DNA of 64,000 bases from Cronobacter dublinensis subsp. dublinensis LMG 23823 (GCF_001277235.1 NZ_CP012266.1:1488001-1552000), one strand, 5' to 3'; positions 43,158 to 52,474 are shown, counted from the first letter of the stretch. Program-made: numbers and translations. Notes: generated by a model from the letters alone, not told the origin.

Positions 43158-43234
43158 GGCGGGTGCGCTGCGCTTACGCGCTCTACAAAAGAGGGTCTCA
43201 TTCAGGTAGGCGGGTAAGCGTCAGCGCACCCGCC
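43158..43234. repeat. Pair of inverted REP-like elements, artJ-artM gap
   Basis: One copy runs GGCGGGTGCGCTGCGCTTAC (43158-43177). A second, oppositely arranged copy runs from GGCGGGT (43209-43215) to ACCCGCC (43228-43234). Two inverted copies with a short spacer resemble the BIME arrangement of E. coli. Confidence 0.8.
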
Positions 43235-43285
43235 ATCCAACCATACAGCCCTCTTCCCAGCGGGAAGAGGGCACGGTGAGGGGAA

Positions 43286-43954
43286 CTAACTACGGCGCTC
43301 AAACGCCAGCGCGCGACGCTCAATCAGGCGCATCAGCAGCGTCAACAGACCGTTGACGATAAGATAAATCACGCCCGCCGCGCCAAACACCATCACGTCA
43401 TAGGTGCGGCCATACAGCAGTTGCCCGTGCCCCATCACTTCCATCAGCGTGATCGTATAGGCGAGGGACGTACTCTTAAACACCAGCACCACTTCGTTGG
43501 AATACGACGAGAGCGCGCGCTTAAACGCATACGGCAGCAGGATAGCGAGCGTATCTTTGCGGCTCATGCCGAGCGCGCCGCAGGACTGCCACTGGCCCTC
43601 CGGGATAGCCCGGATAGCGCCGTAAAAGAGCTGCGTGGTATACGCCGCCGAGTTCAGCGACAGCGCCACCAGCGCGCACAACCACGGCTCGGAAAGCACA
43701 TGCCACAGCCACGGATAGTTCTGCAGCGACGGAAACTGTCCCGGCCCGTAGTAAATCAGGAAGATCTGCACCAGCAGCGGCGTCCCGGTGAACAGCGTAA
43801 TGTAGCCGCGCACCAGCCAGACCAGCACCGGCGTTTTCAGCGTCAGGATTATCGTGAAGATAACCGACAGCACCAGCGCCACGGCGATGGACGCCACGGT
43901 AAGCGTCAGGCTGGTGTGCAGCCCTTTGAGAAGCTCCGGCAGGTAATCGAGCAT
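43286..43954 (-). CDS. artM: Arginine ABC importer permease ArtM
   Basis: Inner-membrane permease of the arginine importer, 222 residues as in E. coli, with five TM helices. It has the HisM-type loop EGQWQSCGALGMSRKDTLAILLPYAFKR and an N-terminus LPELLKGLHTSLTLTVASIAVALVL. Its ATG touches the artQ stop (one base shared). It is last of artP-artI-artQ-artM. Confidence 0.96.
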   Translation of the reverse strand: MLDYLPELLKGLHTSLTLTVASIAVALVLSVIFTIILTLKTPVLVWLVRGYITLFTGTPLLVQIFLIYYGPGQFPSLQNYPWLWHVLSEPWLCALVALSLNSAAYTTQLFYGAIRAIPEGQWQSCGALGMSRKDTLAILLPYAFKRALSSYSNEVVLVFKSTSLAYTITLMEVMGHGQLLYGRTYDVMVFGAAGVIYLIVNGLLTLLMRLIERRALAFERRS

Positions 43955-44670
43955 TAGCCAGGCCTCCGCTCAAAACGCGTGGCGCGCAGGTCGATGCGCT
44001 TGAGGACGTACTGGCTTATCAGGGTGATCACCAGATAAATCGCCGCCGCGACAATGTACCAGGTAAACGGCTCCTGGGTGCGGGTGGCGATGCTTTTGGT
44101 TTGCAGCATCAAATCGTTCACGCTAATCAGCGACACCAGCGCGGTGTCTTTCAGCAGCACCAGCCACTGGTTGCCGAGCCCCGGCAGGGCGTGGCGCCAC
44201 ATCTGCGGCATCACCAGGCGGAAGAAAATGGCGGATTTCGACAGCCCCAGCGCCTGGCCCGATTCCCACTGACCGTGCGGAACGGCTTTCAGCGCGCCGC
44301 GCAGCGTCTGGGAGGCGTAGGCGGAATAGAGCAGGGCGAGCGCAATCACGCCGCACAGGAACGGGCTCACATCGAAGTTATCGATCTGCACCTGTACCGG
44401 AAGGGTGGCGAACCCCAGAGGGATGGTAAACCCGTCCGAGAGCGTCAGCAGCAGCTGCGACGAGCCGAAATAGATAAACAGCACCACCAGAATTTCCGGC
44501 AGGCCGCGCAGCAGCGTCACCAGCGCGGTGGCGAGCCACGCGACAGGCCGCCACTTCGCCGATTCCAGGACGGCGAACAGCATCGCCAGCACCAGGCCCA
44601 GGCAAAGGGCGCAGACGGCAAGGCCGACGGTCATCCCGGCGGCGCTTGCTAAGGGAAACATATCGTTCAT
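43954..44670 (-). CDS. artQ: Arginine ABC importer permease ArtQ
   Basis: Second permease of the arginine importer, 238 residues as in E. coli. Five TM helices are visible, with TLLRGLPEILVVLFIYFGSS, and the EAA-type loop PHGQWESGQALGLSKSAIFFRLVMPQMWRH. The start lies eight bases after the artI stop, behind the usual short spacing within the operon. Confidence 0.96.
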   Translation of the reverse strand: MNDMFPLASAAGMTVGLAVCALCLGLVLAMLFAVLESAKWRPVAWLATALVTLLRGLPEILVVLFIYFGSSQLLLTLSDGFTIPLGFATLPVQVQIDNFDVSPFLCGVIALALLYSAYASQTLRGALKAVPHGQWESGQALGLSKSAIFFRLVMPQMWRHALPGLGNQWLVLLKDTALVSLISVNDLMLQTKSIATRTQEPFTWYIVAAAIYLVITLISQYVLKRIDLRATRFERRPG

Positions 44671-44678
44671 TCAGGCGA

Positions 44679-45410
44679 TTACTTCTGGAACCATTTGTCG
44701 TAGATGGCTTTGTACGTGCCGTCTTTTTTCACCTTCTCCAGCGCGGTGTTGAATTTCTGCTGAAGCTCGGTGTTGCCCTGACGGACCGCAATACCAAGGC
44801 CGGTGCCGAAATAGTCTTTGTCAGTCACTTTATCGCCAACAGCGGCCAGTTTCGGGTTGGTCTTCAGCCATTCGGTTACCACGGCAGTGTCGCCAAATAC
44901 GGCGTCGATGCGGCCATTTTGCAGATCCAGGCGCGCGGTCTGGTAGCTGTCATAAGGCACGGTGGTGATTTCCGGGTGTTTGTCGGTAATGAATTTCTGG
45001 TGCGTGGTGCCGTTCTGCACGCCTACGCGTTTGCCTTTCAGCTGGTCGATGCTGCTGTTTTTACCCTGCAGGCCGACGAACAGCGCGGAATTGTCGTAAT
45101 ACGGCGCGGTGAACAGCACCTGTTTTTCACGCTCAGGGGTGATGTCCATGCCCGCCATCACGGCGTCCACACGCTTGAATTTCAGCGCCGGAATGAGGCT
45201 GTCGAACGCCTGATTGGTGAATGTGCAGGTCGCGTCAATCTCTTTACACAGGGCATTGGCCAGATCGACGTCGAAACCGACGATTTTATTGCTCGCATCC
45301 ATGGACTCAAACGGAGGGTAAGAGGCTTCGGTTGCGAAACGGATAGTTTGTGCTGCGGCAGCGGAAAGGCTAACGCTTGCGAGAAGCGCGGCAATCAATA
45401 CGTTTTTCAT
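44679..45410 (-). CDS. artI: Periplasmic binding protein ArtI
   Basis: Solute-binding subunit of the Art system, 243 residues, paralogous to ArtJ. The signal peptide ends at SAAAA (about 19). Motifs include TEASYPPFESMDASNKIVGFD, MAGMDITPEREKQVLF and QNGTTHQKFITDKHPE. E. coli ArtI does not bind arginine well, and its true ligand is unsettled. The start at 45410 gives the E. coli N-terminus; an ATG two codons earlier (45416) is close enough to be an alternative. Confidence 0.96.
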   Translation of the reverse strand: MKNVLIAALLASVSLSAAAAQTIRFATEASYPPFESMDASNKIVGFDVDLANALCKEIDATCTFTNQAFDSLIPALKFKRVDAVMAGMDITPEREKQVLFTAPYYDNSALFVGLQGKNSSIDQLKGKRVGVQNGTTHQKFITDKHPEITTVPYDSYQTARLDLQNGRIDAVFGDTAVVTEWLKTNPKLAAVGDKVTDKDYFGTGLGIAVRQGNTELQQKFNTALEKVKKDGTYKAIYDKWFQK

Positions 45411-45430
45411 TGTCATTATTCCGGTCATCT

Positions 45431-46159
45431 TCAGTGGGAAAGATAGTTTTTGAACGCGTCGGTCGCAGGGGCGCTAAAGCAGCTCGCGTCACCCTGTTCG
45501 ATAATATGTCCATTTTCCATATAGACCACCCGGCTGGCGGTTTTACGCGCCACTTCCACTTCGTGCGTCACAATAACCTGCGTGATCCCGGTCTGCGACA
45601 GCTCGCGGATAATGCTCACGATCTGGGCAGTGATTTCCGGGTCGAGCGCGGCGGTCGGCTCGTCAAACAGCAGCACCTGCGGCTCCATCATCAGCGCGCG
45701 CGCAATCGCCACACGCTGCTGCTGACCGCCAGAAAGATGGAGCGGATAACGATCGGCGTAAGGCGTCAGGCGCAGGCGCTCCAGCAGTTTATCGGCGCGC
45801 TTGCGCGCGTCCTCTTTGCTGAGTCCCAGCACCCGGCACGGCGCTTCGATAAGATTATCCAGCACCGTCAGGTGCGGCCACAGATTGTACTGCTGGAAGA
45901 CCATGCCGACATTGCGGCGCAGCTCGCGGATCGCTTTATCGCCCGGCGCCTTCGAGAAGTCGAACTGGTTGCCCGCAATGCTGAGCTGGCCGGAACGCGG
46001 CATCTCCAGCAAATTGAGTACCCGCAGCAGCGAGCTTTTTCCCGCGCCGCTTGGGCCAAGCAACACCAGCGTTTCGCCCTCGGGGCAGCTGAGCGTGATG
46101 TCAAACAGCGCCTGATGCGCGCCGTAGAAGCAGTTTATGCCGTTTAGTTGAATACTCAT
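45431..46159 (-). CDS. artP: Arginine ABC importer ATPase ArtP
   Basis: ATP-binding subunit, 242 residues as in E. coli. Walker A GPSGAGKS (about 35-42), Q-loop FQQYNLWPH, signature LSGGQQQR, Walker B VLLFDEP and switch His in VTHEVEVAR. It leads artP-artI-artQ-artM. ARG-box-like sites lie just upstream. Confidence 0.97.
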   Translation of the reverse strand: MSIQLNGINCFYGAHQALFDITLSCPEGETLVLLGPSGAGKSSLLRVLNLLEMPRSGQLSIAGNQFDFSKAPGDKAIRELRRNVGMVFQQYNLWPHLTVLDNLIEAPCRVLGLSKEDARKRADKLLERLRLTPYADRYPLHLSGGQQQRVAIARALMMEPQVLLFDEPTAALDPEITAQIVSIIRELSQTGITQVIVTHEVEVARKTASRVVYMENGHIIEQGDASCFSAPATDAFKNYLSH

Positions 46160-46167
46160 GCGTAGCA

Positions 46168-46222
46168 GTTGAATAGCAATTGAGACCGCGAATAGTACCG
46201 TTGGCAGAATAGTTATGCAATA
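46168..46222. promoter_or_regulatory. ARG-box-like sites upstream of artP
   Basis: Two imperfect ArgR-type cores lie ahead of artP: TGAAT-AGCA-ATTGA (46170-46183, nine of ten consensus positions) and AGAAT-AGTT-ATGCA (46206-46219, eight of ten). They are not at the usual 3-bp tandem spacing. ArgR control of artPIQM is known in E. coli. Confidence 0.5.
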
Positions 46223-46361
46223 TTAGTGCGTTAAAACTTAATATTCTCCACATTTTCGGCACAAAACCAGCACGATATAGCGGGGTGGGGGTGGGGCAAG
46301 AATAAATGTCGGTCAGATGGCGCTAAGCCAGACGGTTTATCGCACCCACGCCCCGCCGCGC

Positions 46362-46889
46362 TTAACGGCGCTCCAGCGACTGGCGCAGCGTGCCCGCAGG
46401 CGCGTGCCCGTTGCCGCCCAGATAGCGCACGTCATCGACCGCCCAGCACTGGCCTTCGCGCACCATCAGTACTTCATCCAGCCATTTTGTCTCGCCGCGC
46501 TGCTGCTCCACGCGCAGCGGAATATTGCGCGCGTCGGTGTTCGGAATGCGCGAGGCGCTGGCGACGCGCACGCTCTCAGGCGCATCAGTGCGGCTGGAGA
46601 ACGGGTCGGTGCGTAAGAAGCCGTTATCGGCGTGGTTTTCACGGTTCGATTTATCCAGAAGCTGGTAGAGCGAATCGCTTAAATAGGGGCGCAGGTCGGT
46701 CAGGCGCGTCAGCCCCTGGCTGCGCTGTTCGATGCGATGCTGGTAGAACTGTTCCGCCACGGCATCAGGGCCGCCTTCCACGCACGGGCCGCTGCGCGAG
46801 CCGATATCCTTAAAGGCGGGCGTCACGGTGGTACAGGCGCTCAGCATCAGCGCGCACGGAAGAACCAGAGTCAGAACGGTATGGCGCAT
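46362..46889 (-). CDS. ybjP: Lipoprotein YbjP
   Basis: A 175-residue lipoprotein (E. coli 171). The signal ends in the lipobox LSAC with lipidated C19. The mature part carries TTVTPAFKD, RSGPCVEGGPDAVA, DPFSSRTDAPES and GQCWAVDDVRYLGG, as in E. coli YbjP (DUF3828). Function is unknown; it is probably anchored in the outer membrane. The ATG at 46889 is used because it gives the standard lipoprotein leader. Longer readings add a charged extension. Confidence 0.92.
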   Translation of the reverse strand: MRHTVLTLVLPCALMLSACTTVTPAFKDIGSRSGPCVEGGPDAVAEQFYQHRIEQRSQGLTRLTDLRPYLSDSLYQLLDKSNRENHADNGFLRTDPFSSRTDAPESVRVASASRIPNTDARNIPLRVEQQRGETKWLDEVLMVREGQCWAVDDVRYLGGNGHAPAGTLRQSLERR

Positions 46890-47016
46890 TTTTATTTCCT
46901 TATTCCGGTAAGCAGGACTACGTTTCTTGTCACAGGACTTTTTTAGCATAGCGTATCGTTACCGAATTGCGTCTGGTATCGTCTGCTAACGCATTGATAG
47001 CCAAAAGGAGAGAACC

Positions 47017-47340
47017 ATGCAGTTTTCCACCACGCCAACCCTGGAAGGGCAAGTTATCGTTGAATATTGCGGCGTCGTCACCGGCGAGGCAATTCTCGGC
47101 GCCAATATCTTTCGCGACTTTTTCGCGGGCATCCGCGACATTGTGGGCGGCCGTTCCGGCGCGTATGAAAAAGAGCTGCGTAAGGCGCGCGAAATCGCGT
47201 TTCGCGAGCTCGGCGACCAGGCCGCGTCGCTCGGCGCTGATGCCGTCGTCGGCATTGATATCGATTATGAAACTGTCGGTAAAGACGGCAGCATGCTAAT
47301 GGTGAGTGTCAGCGGCACGGCGGTGAAAACCCGTCGATGA
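47017..47340 (+). CDS. ybjQ: YbjQ family (DUF74) protein
   Basis: A 107-residue cytoplasmic protein of the YbjQ/UPF0145 family, the same length as in E. coli. These small proteins form pentamers; function is unknown. Motifs: GVVTGEAILGANIFRDFFAG, RSGAYEKELRKAREIAF and GADAVVGIDIDYETVG. ATG 47017 has AAAAGGAGAG upstream. Its stop overlaps the amiD ATG (ATGA). Confidence 0.95.
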   Translation: MQFSTTPTLEGQVIVEYCGVVTGEAILGANIFRDFFAGIRDIVGGRSGAYEKELRKAREIAFRELGDQAASLGADAVVGIDIDYETVGKDGSMLMVSVSGTAVKTRR

Positions 47341-48167
47341 AAGCGCGTTTCTGGCCGCTGCTGCTGGCGGTGCTGCTCGCCGGGTGCGCGGGCGAAAAGG
47401 GCATTGTCGATCGCGGCGATTATAAAGTGGACACGCGCCGCGCCGCGCAGGCGGCATATCCGCGCATTAAAGTGCTGGTCATCCACTACACCGCCGATGA
47501 TTTCGACACGTCGCTCGCCACGCTGACCGACCGGCACGTCAGCTCGCACTATCTGATCCCGGCGAACCCGCCTGAAAAAGGCGGCAAGCCGGTAATCTGG
47601 CAACTGGTGCCGGAGCGCGAGCTGGCGTGGCATGCGGGCGCGAGCTTCTGGCGCGGCGCCACGCGGTTAAACGACACCTCGGTCGGCATTGAACTGGAAA
47701 ACTACGGCTACCGGAAAATCGACGGGCAGAAGCGGTTCTTCCCGTTCAGCCCGCCGCAGATAGCCGTACTCAGCAAGCTTGCGCGCGACATCATTCACCG
47801 TTACCAGATTGCGCCGCAGAACGTCGTGGCGCATGCGGATATCGCGCCGCAGCGCAAAGACGATCCGGGGCCGCTGTTCCCATGGCAGGCGCTGGCGGCG
47901 CAGGGGATAGGCGCGTGGCCGGATGCTCAGCGCGTGGCGTTTTATCTCGCCGGGCGCAACCCTTACGCGCCGGTCGGGGAAAACGATCTGCTGGATCTGC
48001 TGGCGCGTTACGGCTATGACGTGACGCCGCAGATGAGCGAGGTGCAGCGCAAGCGCGTGATCCAGGCGTTCCAGATGCATTTCCGGCCCGCCCGTTATGA
48101 CGGTCTGCCGGATGCACAGAGCCAGGCGATAGCCGAGGCGTTGTTGGAAAAATATGGGCAGGGCTGA
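47337..48167 (+). CDS. amiD: N-acetylmuramoyl-L-alanine amidase AmiD
   Basis: AmiD is an outer-membrane lipoprotein amidase that cleaves the muramyl-L-Ala bond, including in 1,6-anhydro muropeptides. The 276-residue protein equals the E. coli length. Lipobox LLAGC gives lipidated C17. The amidase_2 domain has zinc ligands in VIHYTADDF and in VAHADIAPQRKDDPGP, with RLNDTSVGIELEN between. A C-terminal peptidoglycan-binding domain occupies about 210-276. Confidence 0.96.
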   Translation: MKARFWPLLLAVLLAGCAGEKGIVDRGDYKVDTRRAAQAAYPRIKVLVIHYTADDFDTSLATLTDRHVSSHYLIPANPPEKGGKPVIWQLVPERELAWHAGASFWRGATRLNDTSVGIELENYGYRKIDGQKRFFPFSPPQIAVLSKLARDIIHRYQIAPQNVVAHADIAPQRKDDPGPLFPWQALAAQGIGAWPDAQRVAFYLAGRNPYAPVGENDLLDLLARYGYDVTPQMSEVQRKRVIQAFQMHFRPARYDGLPDAQSQAIAEALLEKYGQG

Positions 48168-48196
48168 CCTGCGTGATGACAGTAAAAGGAGAGTGT

Positions 48197-48529
48197 GTGG
48201 AACGTTTATTTGTCTATGGCACCTTAGGACCCGGTCGTCCGAACGCGCATGTACTTGAGCGTATCGGCGGCGACTGGGAAGCCGGCTTCGTCAACGGCAC
48301 GCTGATGAATAAAGGCTGGGGCGCACAGATGGGCTTTCCGGGCATTGTGCTTGATGGCAGCGATAACCGCGTCGAGGGTTTTGTGTTTGCTTCCGAACAC
48401 CTTGCCGATCACTGGGCGGCACTGGATGAGTTTGAGGGCGAAGGCTATGAGCGCGTACCGGTTAACGTCATGACCAAAAACGGTGAGTGCGTTAGCGCGT
48501 CGGTGTATCAACTCAAAAACGAGGCGTAA
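48197..48529 (+). CDS. Gamma-glutamylcyclotransferase-like (AIG2/YtfP) protein
   Basis: A 110-residue protein with the GGCT-like fold: LFVYGTLGPGRPN at the N-terminus (the product-binding YGTL loop), central GFPGIVLDG, and ALDEFEGEGYERV, where the glutamate of DEFEG is the usual catalytic acid. Family members act on gamma-glutamyl amines; the substrate here is unknown. The GTG at 48197 is chosen because AGGAG lies five bases before it; an ATG at 48173 would place that AGGAG inside the gene. It is not at this place in K-12 as I recall. A hairpin at 48538 follows. Confidence 0.85.
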   Translation: MERLFVYGTLGPGRPNAHVLERIGGDWEAGFVNGTLMNKGWGAQMGFPGIVLDGSDNRVEGFVFASEHLADHWAALDEFEGEGYERVPVNVMTKNGECVSASVYQLKNEA

Positions 48530-48537
48530 CGCCAGAG

Positions 48538-48560
48538 GCGGGCAGAATACCGCTGCCCGC
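48538..48560. terminator. Hairpin between GGCT-like gene and ybjS
   Basis: GCGGGCAG, a seven-base loop, CTGCCCGC. The U-tract is poor on both sides. It lies between convergent genes. Confidence 0.6.
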
Positions 48561-48567
48561 AAGACCT

Positions 48568-49584
48568 TTAACCGCGGTGCAGCGTGCCGTGGTCGCGCAG
48601 CCACCAGGCCGTGCGCTCGATGCCCTCATCCAGCGACACCACCGGCGTATAGCCCAGTTCACTTTCGGCGCGGCTGATATCCAGCGTGAAATCAAAATTA
48701 AGCTTGGAAACGCCGTAATGGGTTAACGCCGGCTCCTTATGGGAGTGTTTGCTGAGCCGCTCAAGGCTTCTCGCCATCATATCCAGCATCGGGTAGGGCA
48801 CCGAGCGGATACGGCATGAAATTCCCAGTTCATCAATCAGCTTCTGCACGATACTTTTCAGCGGGCGCGCTTCGCCGTTGGTGATGTTATAGGCGCGTCC
48901 CGACGGCAGCGCGTCGCAGGCGCTGCTGCTTGCAAGCCACATCGCGTGGACCGCGTTTTCATGGTAAGTCATATCCACCAGCGCTTCGCCGCCGCGCGGC
49001 AACAGCACGCTGCCGTAATGGCGCATCATCTGCACCAGACGCGGGAAGAAGACAACATCGTGCGGCCCGAATAGGCTTTGCGGACGCAGAATGGTAAAGC
49101 GCGTCTGCGGGTTAGCCTGCGCCAGCAGCTGGATAACCTCTTCGCTGGCGGCTTTGCTGCGCGCAAACGCGTTCGCCATCCGGTGAGGCCGGAAATCTTC
49201 GCGGATATCACGATGGTGGTGATAGTCGAAATAGAGCGCGGGCGAGGAGATATGCACGAAATTGCGCACGCCCCAGGCGACAGCCCATTCGCCGAGACGG
49301 CGGGTAGCGCGCACGTTGGCGAGATCGAACGCCTCCTGCGGGCCCCAGGGCGAGGTGAAGCTGGAACAGTGCCAGAGGGTGTCGATACCGGCCAGCATCG
49401 CTTTCGCCTGCGAGGAGACCAGCTCGGTTAAATCGGCAGGAATAAACTCCGCGCCCATTTTTTCCAGCAGCTTGCCCATCGCTTCGTTGCGCCCGGTGGC
49501 TCTGACCTGGACACCCTGATGACGTAAATATTCGACCGCGTTTCGGCCTAAACCGCTGGTGGCGCCCGTGACCAGTACCTTCAT
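48568..49584 (-). CDS. ybjS: NAD-dependent epimerase/dehydratase-type protein YbjS
   Basis: A 338-residue extended short-chain dehydrogenase (E. coli 337) of unknown substrate. The nucleotide-binding GATSGLGRNAV is at about 7-17, followed by ADLTELVSSQ, a Tyr-containing segment SSPALYFDYHHHRD, and RSKAASEEVI. The C-terminus ends in ERTAWWLRDHG. In K-12 ybjS and ybjT lie between amiD and ltaE; here ybjT is absent. Confidence 0.94.
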   Translation of the reverse strand: MKVLVTGATSGLGRNAVEYLRHQGVQVRATGRNEAMGKLLEKMGAEFIPADLTELVSSQAKAMLAGIDTLWHCSSFTSPWGPQEAFDLANVRATRRLGEWAVAWGVRNFVHISSPALYFDYHHHRDIREDFRPHRMANAFARSKAASEEVIQLLAQANPQTRFTILRPQSLFGPHDVVFFPRLVQMMRHYGSVLLPRGGEALVDMTYHENAVHAMWLASSSACDALPSGRAYNITNGEARPLKSIVQKLIDELGISCRIRSVPYPMLDMMARSLERLSKHSHKEPALTHYGVSKLNFDFTLDISRAESELGYTPVVSLDEGIERTAWWLRDHGTLHRG

Positions 49585-49713
49585 ATCGATCCACTGTGCT
49601 GTAACGTGTAGCCGCGCATTCTTCCGTGAAATCAGCGCTGATGCAATGGGTACAACGTAACAATGCGCGTAAGCGCAGCTGAATATGCCCTCTGCCGCAG
49701 CGCTGTAAACGCG

Positions 49714-50721
49714 TTATGCCGCCTGCTGTAAAAATTCCCGCCAGTAAGCGACGACGGTTTCAAGCTGCGCGCGGTTGACATCAAGGTGCGTGACCAGACG
49801 CGTCACCGGGGCGGCGCTTATCAGCACGTCGCGCGATTTCATAAACGCGCCGAGCGCGGCGACCTGCGCCTGCGGCACGCTGATGAACAGCATATTGGTG
49901 TCGTGGCGACGGACATCCGCGCCCGCGTCGCGCAGCGCACCGGCAAGCCAGGCGGCGTTGTCGTGGTCCTCTTTCAGACGGGCGACGTTATGCTCCAGCG
50001 CATACAGCCCGGCTGCCGCGAGAATGCCCGCCTGGCGCATGCCGCCGCCGGTCATCTTGCGCCAGCGTTTCGCGCGCTGCAGGTAATCATGGCTGCCGAG
50101 CAGCAGCGAGCCCACCGGCGCGCCCAACCCTTTGGAGAGGCAAATCGTGAACGTATCGCAATACTGCGCGATGTCTTTCAGCTCGCAGCCATACGCCACT
50201 ACCGCGTTAAAGATGCGCGCGCCGTCCACGTGCAGTGCCAGCCCGCGCTCGCGGGTAAATTCCCACGCCTGATGAAGATAATCGCGCGGCAGCACTTTGC
50301 CGTTATGGGTGTTCTCAAGGCTTAACAGGCGGGTGCGGGCGAAGTGGACATCGTCGGGTTTGATTTTCGCCGCCACTTTATCAAGCGGCAGCGTGCCGTC
50401 GCCGTTGGCGTCAATCGGCTGCGGCTGAATACTCCCGAGCACCGCCGCGCCGCCCGCTTCATAGAGATAATTATGAGCGAGCTGTCCGACAATATACTCC
50501 TCGCCGCGCTCGCAATGACTCAGCAGCGCCACCAGGTTGGCCTGGGTGCCTGTCGGCAAAAACAGCGCCCCCTCTTTGCCGCTTAAGCGCGCCGCGTACT
50601 CCTGCAGCGCGTTAACGGTTGGGTCATCGCCATACACATCATCCCCGGTGGGGGCCGCCATCATCCGCTCCAGCATGGCGTTGCCAGGGCGCGTGACGGT
50701 ATCACTGCGTAAATCGATCAC
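49714..50721 (-). CDS. ltaE: Low-specificity L-threonine aldolase LtaE
   Basis: PLP-dependent cleavage of L-threonine and L-allo-threonine to glycine and acetaldehyde. The 335-residue protein (E. coli 333) starts with GTG at 50721 (IDLRSDTVTRPG follows), behind AAAGGACA. PLP site: CLSKGLGAPVGS, with the Schiff-base lysine after CLS. GALFLPTGTQANLVAL and LHVDGARIFNA are also as expected. It lies 34 bases downstream of poxB and is cotranscribed with it, as in E. coli. Confidence 0.96.
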   Translation of the reverse strand: MIDLRSDTVTRPGNAMLERMMAAPTGDDVYGDDPTVNALQEYAARLSGKEGALFLPTGTQANLVALLSHCERGEEYIVGQLAHNYLYEAGGAAVLGSIQPQPIDANGDGTLPLDKVAAKIKPDDVHFARTRLLSLENTHNGKVLPRDYLHQAWEFTRERGLALHVDGARIFNAVVAYGCELKDIAQYCDTFTICLSKGLGAPVGSLLLGSHDYLQRAKRWRKMTGGGMRQAGILAAAGLYALEHNVARLKEDHDNAAWLAGALRDAGADVRRHDTNMLFISVPQAQVAALGAFMKSRDVLISAAPVTRLVTHLDVNRAQLETVVAYWREFLQQAA

Positions 50722-50755
50722 GGTATGTCCTTTTCGGTGAACAGAAACGTTTCTT

Positions 50756-52474
50756 TTACCGGAACCAGTTGGTTTTCGCCAGATCGATAACTTCATCCCC
50801 GCGGCCGTTGATGATGGCGCGCAGCATATAGAGGCTGAAGCCTTTGGCCTGCTCCATCTTGATCTGCGGCGGCATCGCCAGCTCTTCTTTGGCGACGGTC
50901 ACATCCACGACCACCGGGCCGTCCATGCTGAAGGCGCGTGAGAGCGCGTCATACAGTTCGCTCGCTTTCTCGACGCGAATGCCAGGGATGCCGCAGGCCT
51001 CGGCGATACGGGCGTAATTGGTGGCGTGCAGATCGGTGCCATCGGTCAGATAACCGCCTGCTTTCATCTCCATCGCCACAAAACCCAGCACGCTGTTGTT
51101 AAAGACGATGACTTTGACCGGCAGGTTGAGCTGCACCAGCGAGAGCAGATCGCCCATCAGCATGCTGAAACCGCCGTCGCCGCACATCGCCACCACCTGA
51201 CGCCCCGGCGCGCTCGCCTGGGCGCCGATCGCCTGCGGCATGGCGTTGGCCATCGAGCCGTGGTTGAACGAGCCAATCAGGCGGCGTTTACCGTTCATTT
51301 CCAGATAGCGCGCCGCCCACACGGTTGGGGTGCCGACATCGCAGGTGAAAATGGCGTCCGGCGCGGCGAAGTGGCTTATCTGGCGGGCGAGATATTGCGG
51401 GTGCAGCGCTTTATCGCTCGGCTGCGCCAGGTCATCAAGCCCTTTGCGCGCGTCGCGGTAATCCTCCAGCGCTTTATCCAGGAAGTGCCGGTCGGTTTTC
51501 TCTTCCAGCAGCGGCAGCAGAGCGGCGAGTGTCGCTTTCACATCGCCCACCAGCGCCATATCCACTTTACTGTGCGCGCCGATGCTGCCCGGGTTGATAT
51601 CTATCTGAATGATTTTGGCGTGGGTCGGATAGAACGCGCGGTAGGGGAAACGGGTGCCGAGAAGGATCAGCGTGTCGGCGTTCATCATGGTGTGGTAGCC
51701 GGACGAGAAGCCGATAAGCCCGGTCATGCCCACGTCATACGGGTTGTCGTACTCAACATGCTCTTTACCGCGCAGCGCGTGGACGATGGGCGCTTTCAGC
51801 GTCCGTGCGAATTCAGTGAGTTCCTGATGCGCGCCCGCGCAGCCGCTGCCGCACATCAGCGCGATGTTGTCGGAGTAGCGCAGCAGCTGGGCGAGCTTTT
51901 TAAGTTCGTCCTGCGGCGGCACGATAACCGGCTGCGGCGCGTGATACCAGGCGGGATTAACGTCTTCCGGCGCGGGTTTAAGCGCCACGTCGCCCGGCAG
52001 CACAATCACCGAGACGCCACGCTCGAGCACGGCTTTGCGCAGCGCGATGGCCAGCACCTGCGGGATCTGCTCCGGCGTTGATACCAGCTCACAGTAGTGG
52101 CTGCATTCGCGGAACAGCTCCTGCGGGTGCGTCTCCTGAAAGTAGCCGCTGCCGATTTCGCTTGAGGGAATATGAGCCGCGATCGCGAGCACCGGCACAT
52201 TGTTGCGATGGCAGTCAAACAGGCCGTTGATGAGATGCAGGTTGCCCGGCCCGCAGGAACCCGCGCACACGGCCAGTTCGCCGGTTAACTGCGCTTCCGC
52301 GCCGGCTGCAAAGGCGGCGACCTCTTCATGGCGCGTCGACATCCAGTCGATGGTGCCCATCCGGTTTAAGCTGTCGCTAAGGCCATTGAGCGAGTCGCCG
52401 GTTACGCCCCAGATGCGTTTTACGCCCGCCTGCTCCAGGGTTTTTGCGATATAGGACGCCACGGTCTGTTTCAT
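50756..52474 (-). CDS. poxB: Pyruvate dehydrogenase (quinone) PoxB
   Basis: PoxB oxidises pyruvate to acetate and CO2, passing electrons to ubiquinone at the inner membrane, mostly in stationary phase. The 572-residue protein matches E. coli in length. The ThDP-binding motif GDGGFSMLMGDLLSLV continues to the family-typical NNSVLGF. The active-site glutamate lies in STRHEEVAAFAAG, and the FAD domain is between. The C-terminal membrane-activation helix (AIINGRGDEVIDLAKTNWFR) is intact. It is upstream of ltaE. Confidence 0.97.
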   Translation of the reverse strand: MKQTVASYIAKTLEQAGVKRIWGVTGDSLNGLSDSLNRMGTIDWMSTRHEEVAAFAAGAEAQLTGELAVCAGSCGPGNLHLINGLFDCHRNNVPVLAIAAHIPSSEIGSGYFQETHPQELFRECSHYCELVSTPEQIPQVLAIALRKAVLERGVSVIVLPGDVALKPAPEDVNPAWYHAPQPVIVPPQDELKKLAQLLRYSDNIALMCGSGCAGAHQELTEFARTLKAPIVHALRGKEHVEYDNPYDVGMTGLIGFSSGYHTMMNADTLILLGTRFPYRAFYPTHAKIIQIDINPGSIGAHSKVDMALVGDVKATLAALLPLLEEKTDRHFLDKALEDYRDARKGLDDLAQPSDKALHPQYLARQISHFAAPDAIFTCDVGTPTVWAARYLEMNGKRRLIGSFNHGSMANAMPQAIGAQASAPGRQVVAMCGDGGFSMLMGDLLSLVQLNLPVKVIVFNNSVLGFVAMEMKAGGYLTDGTDLHATNYARIAEACGIPGIRVEKASELYDALSRAFSMDGPVVVDVTVAKEELAMPPQIKMEQAKGFSLYMLRAIINGRGDEVIDLAKTNWFR

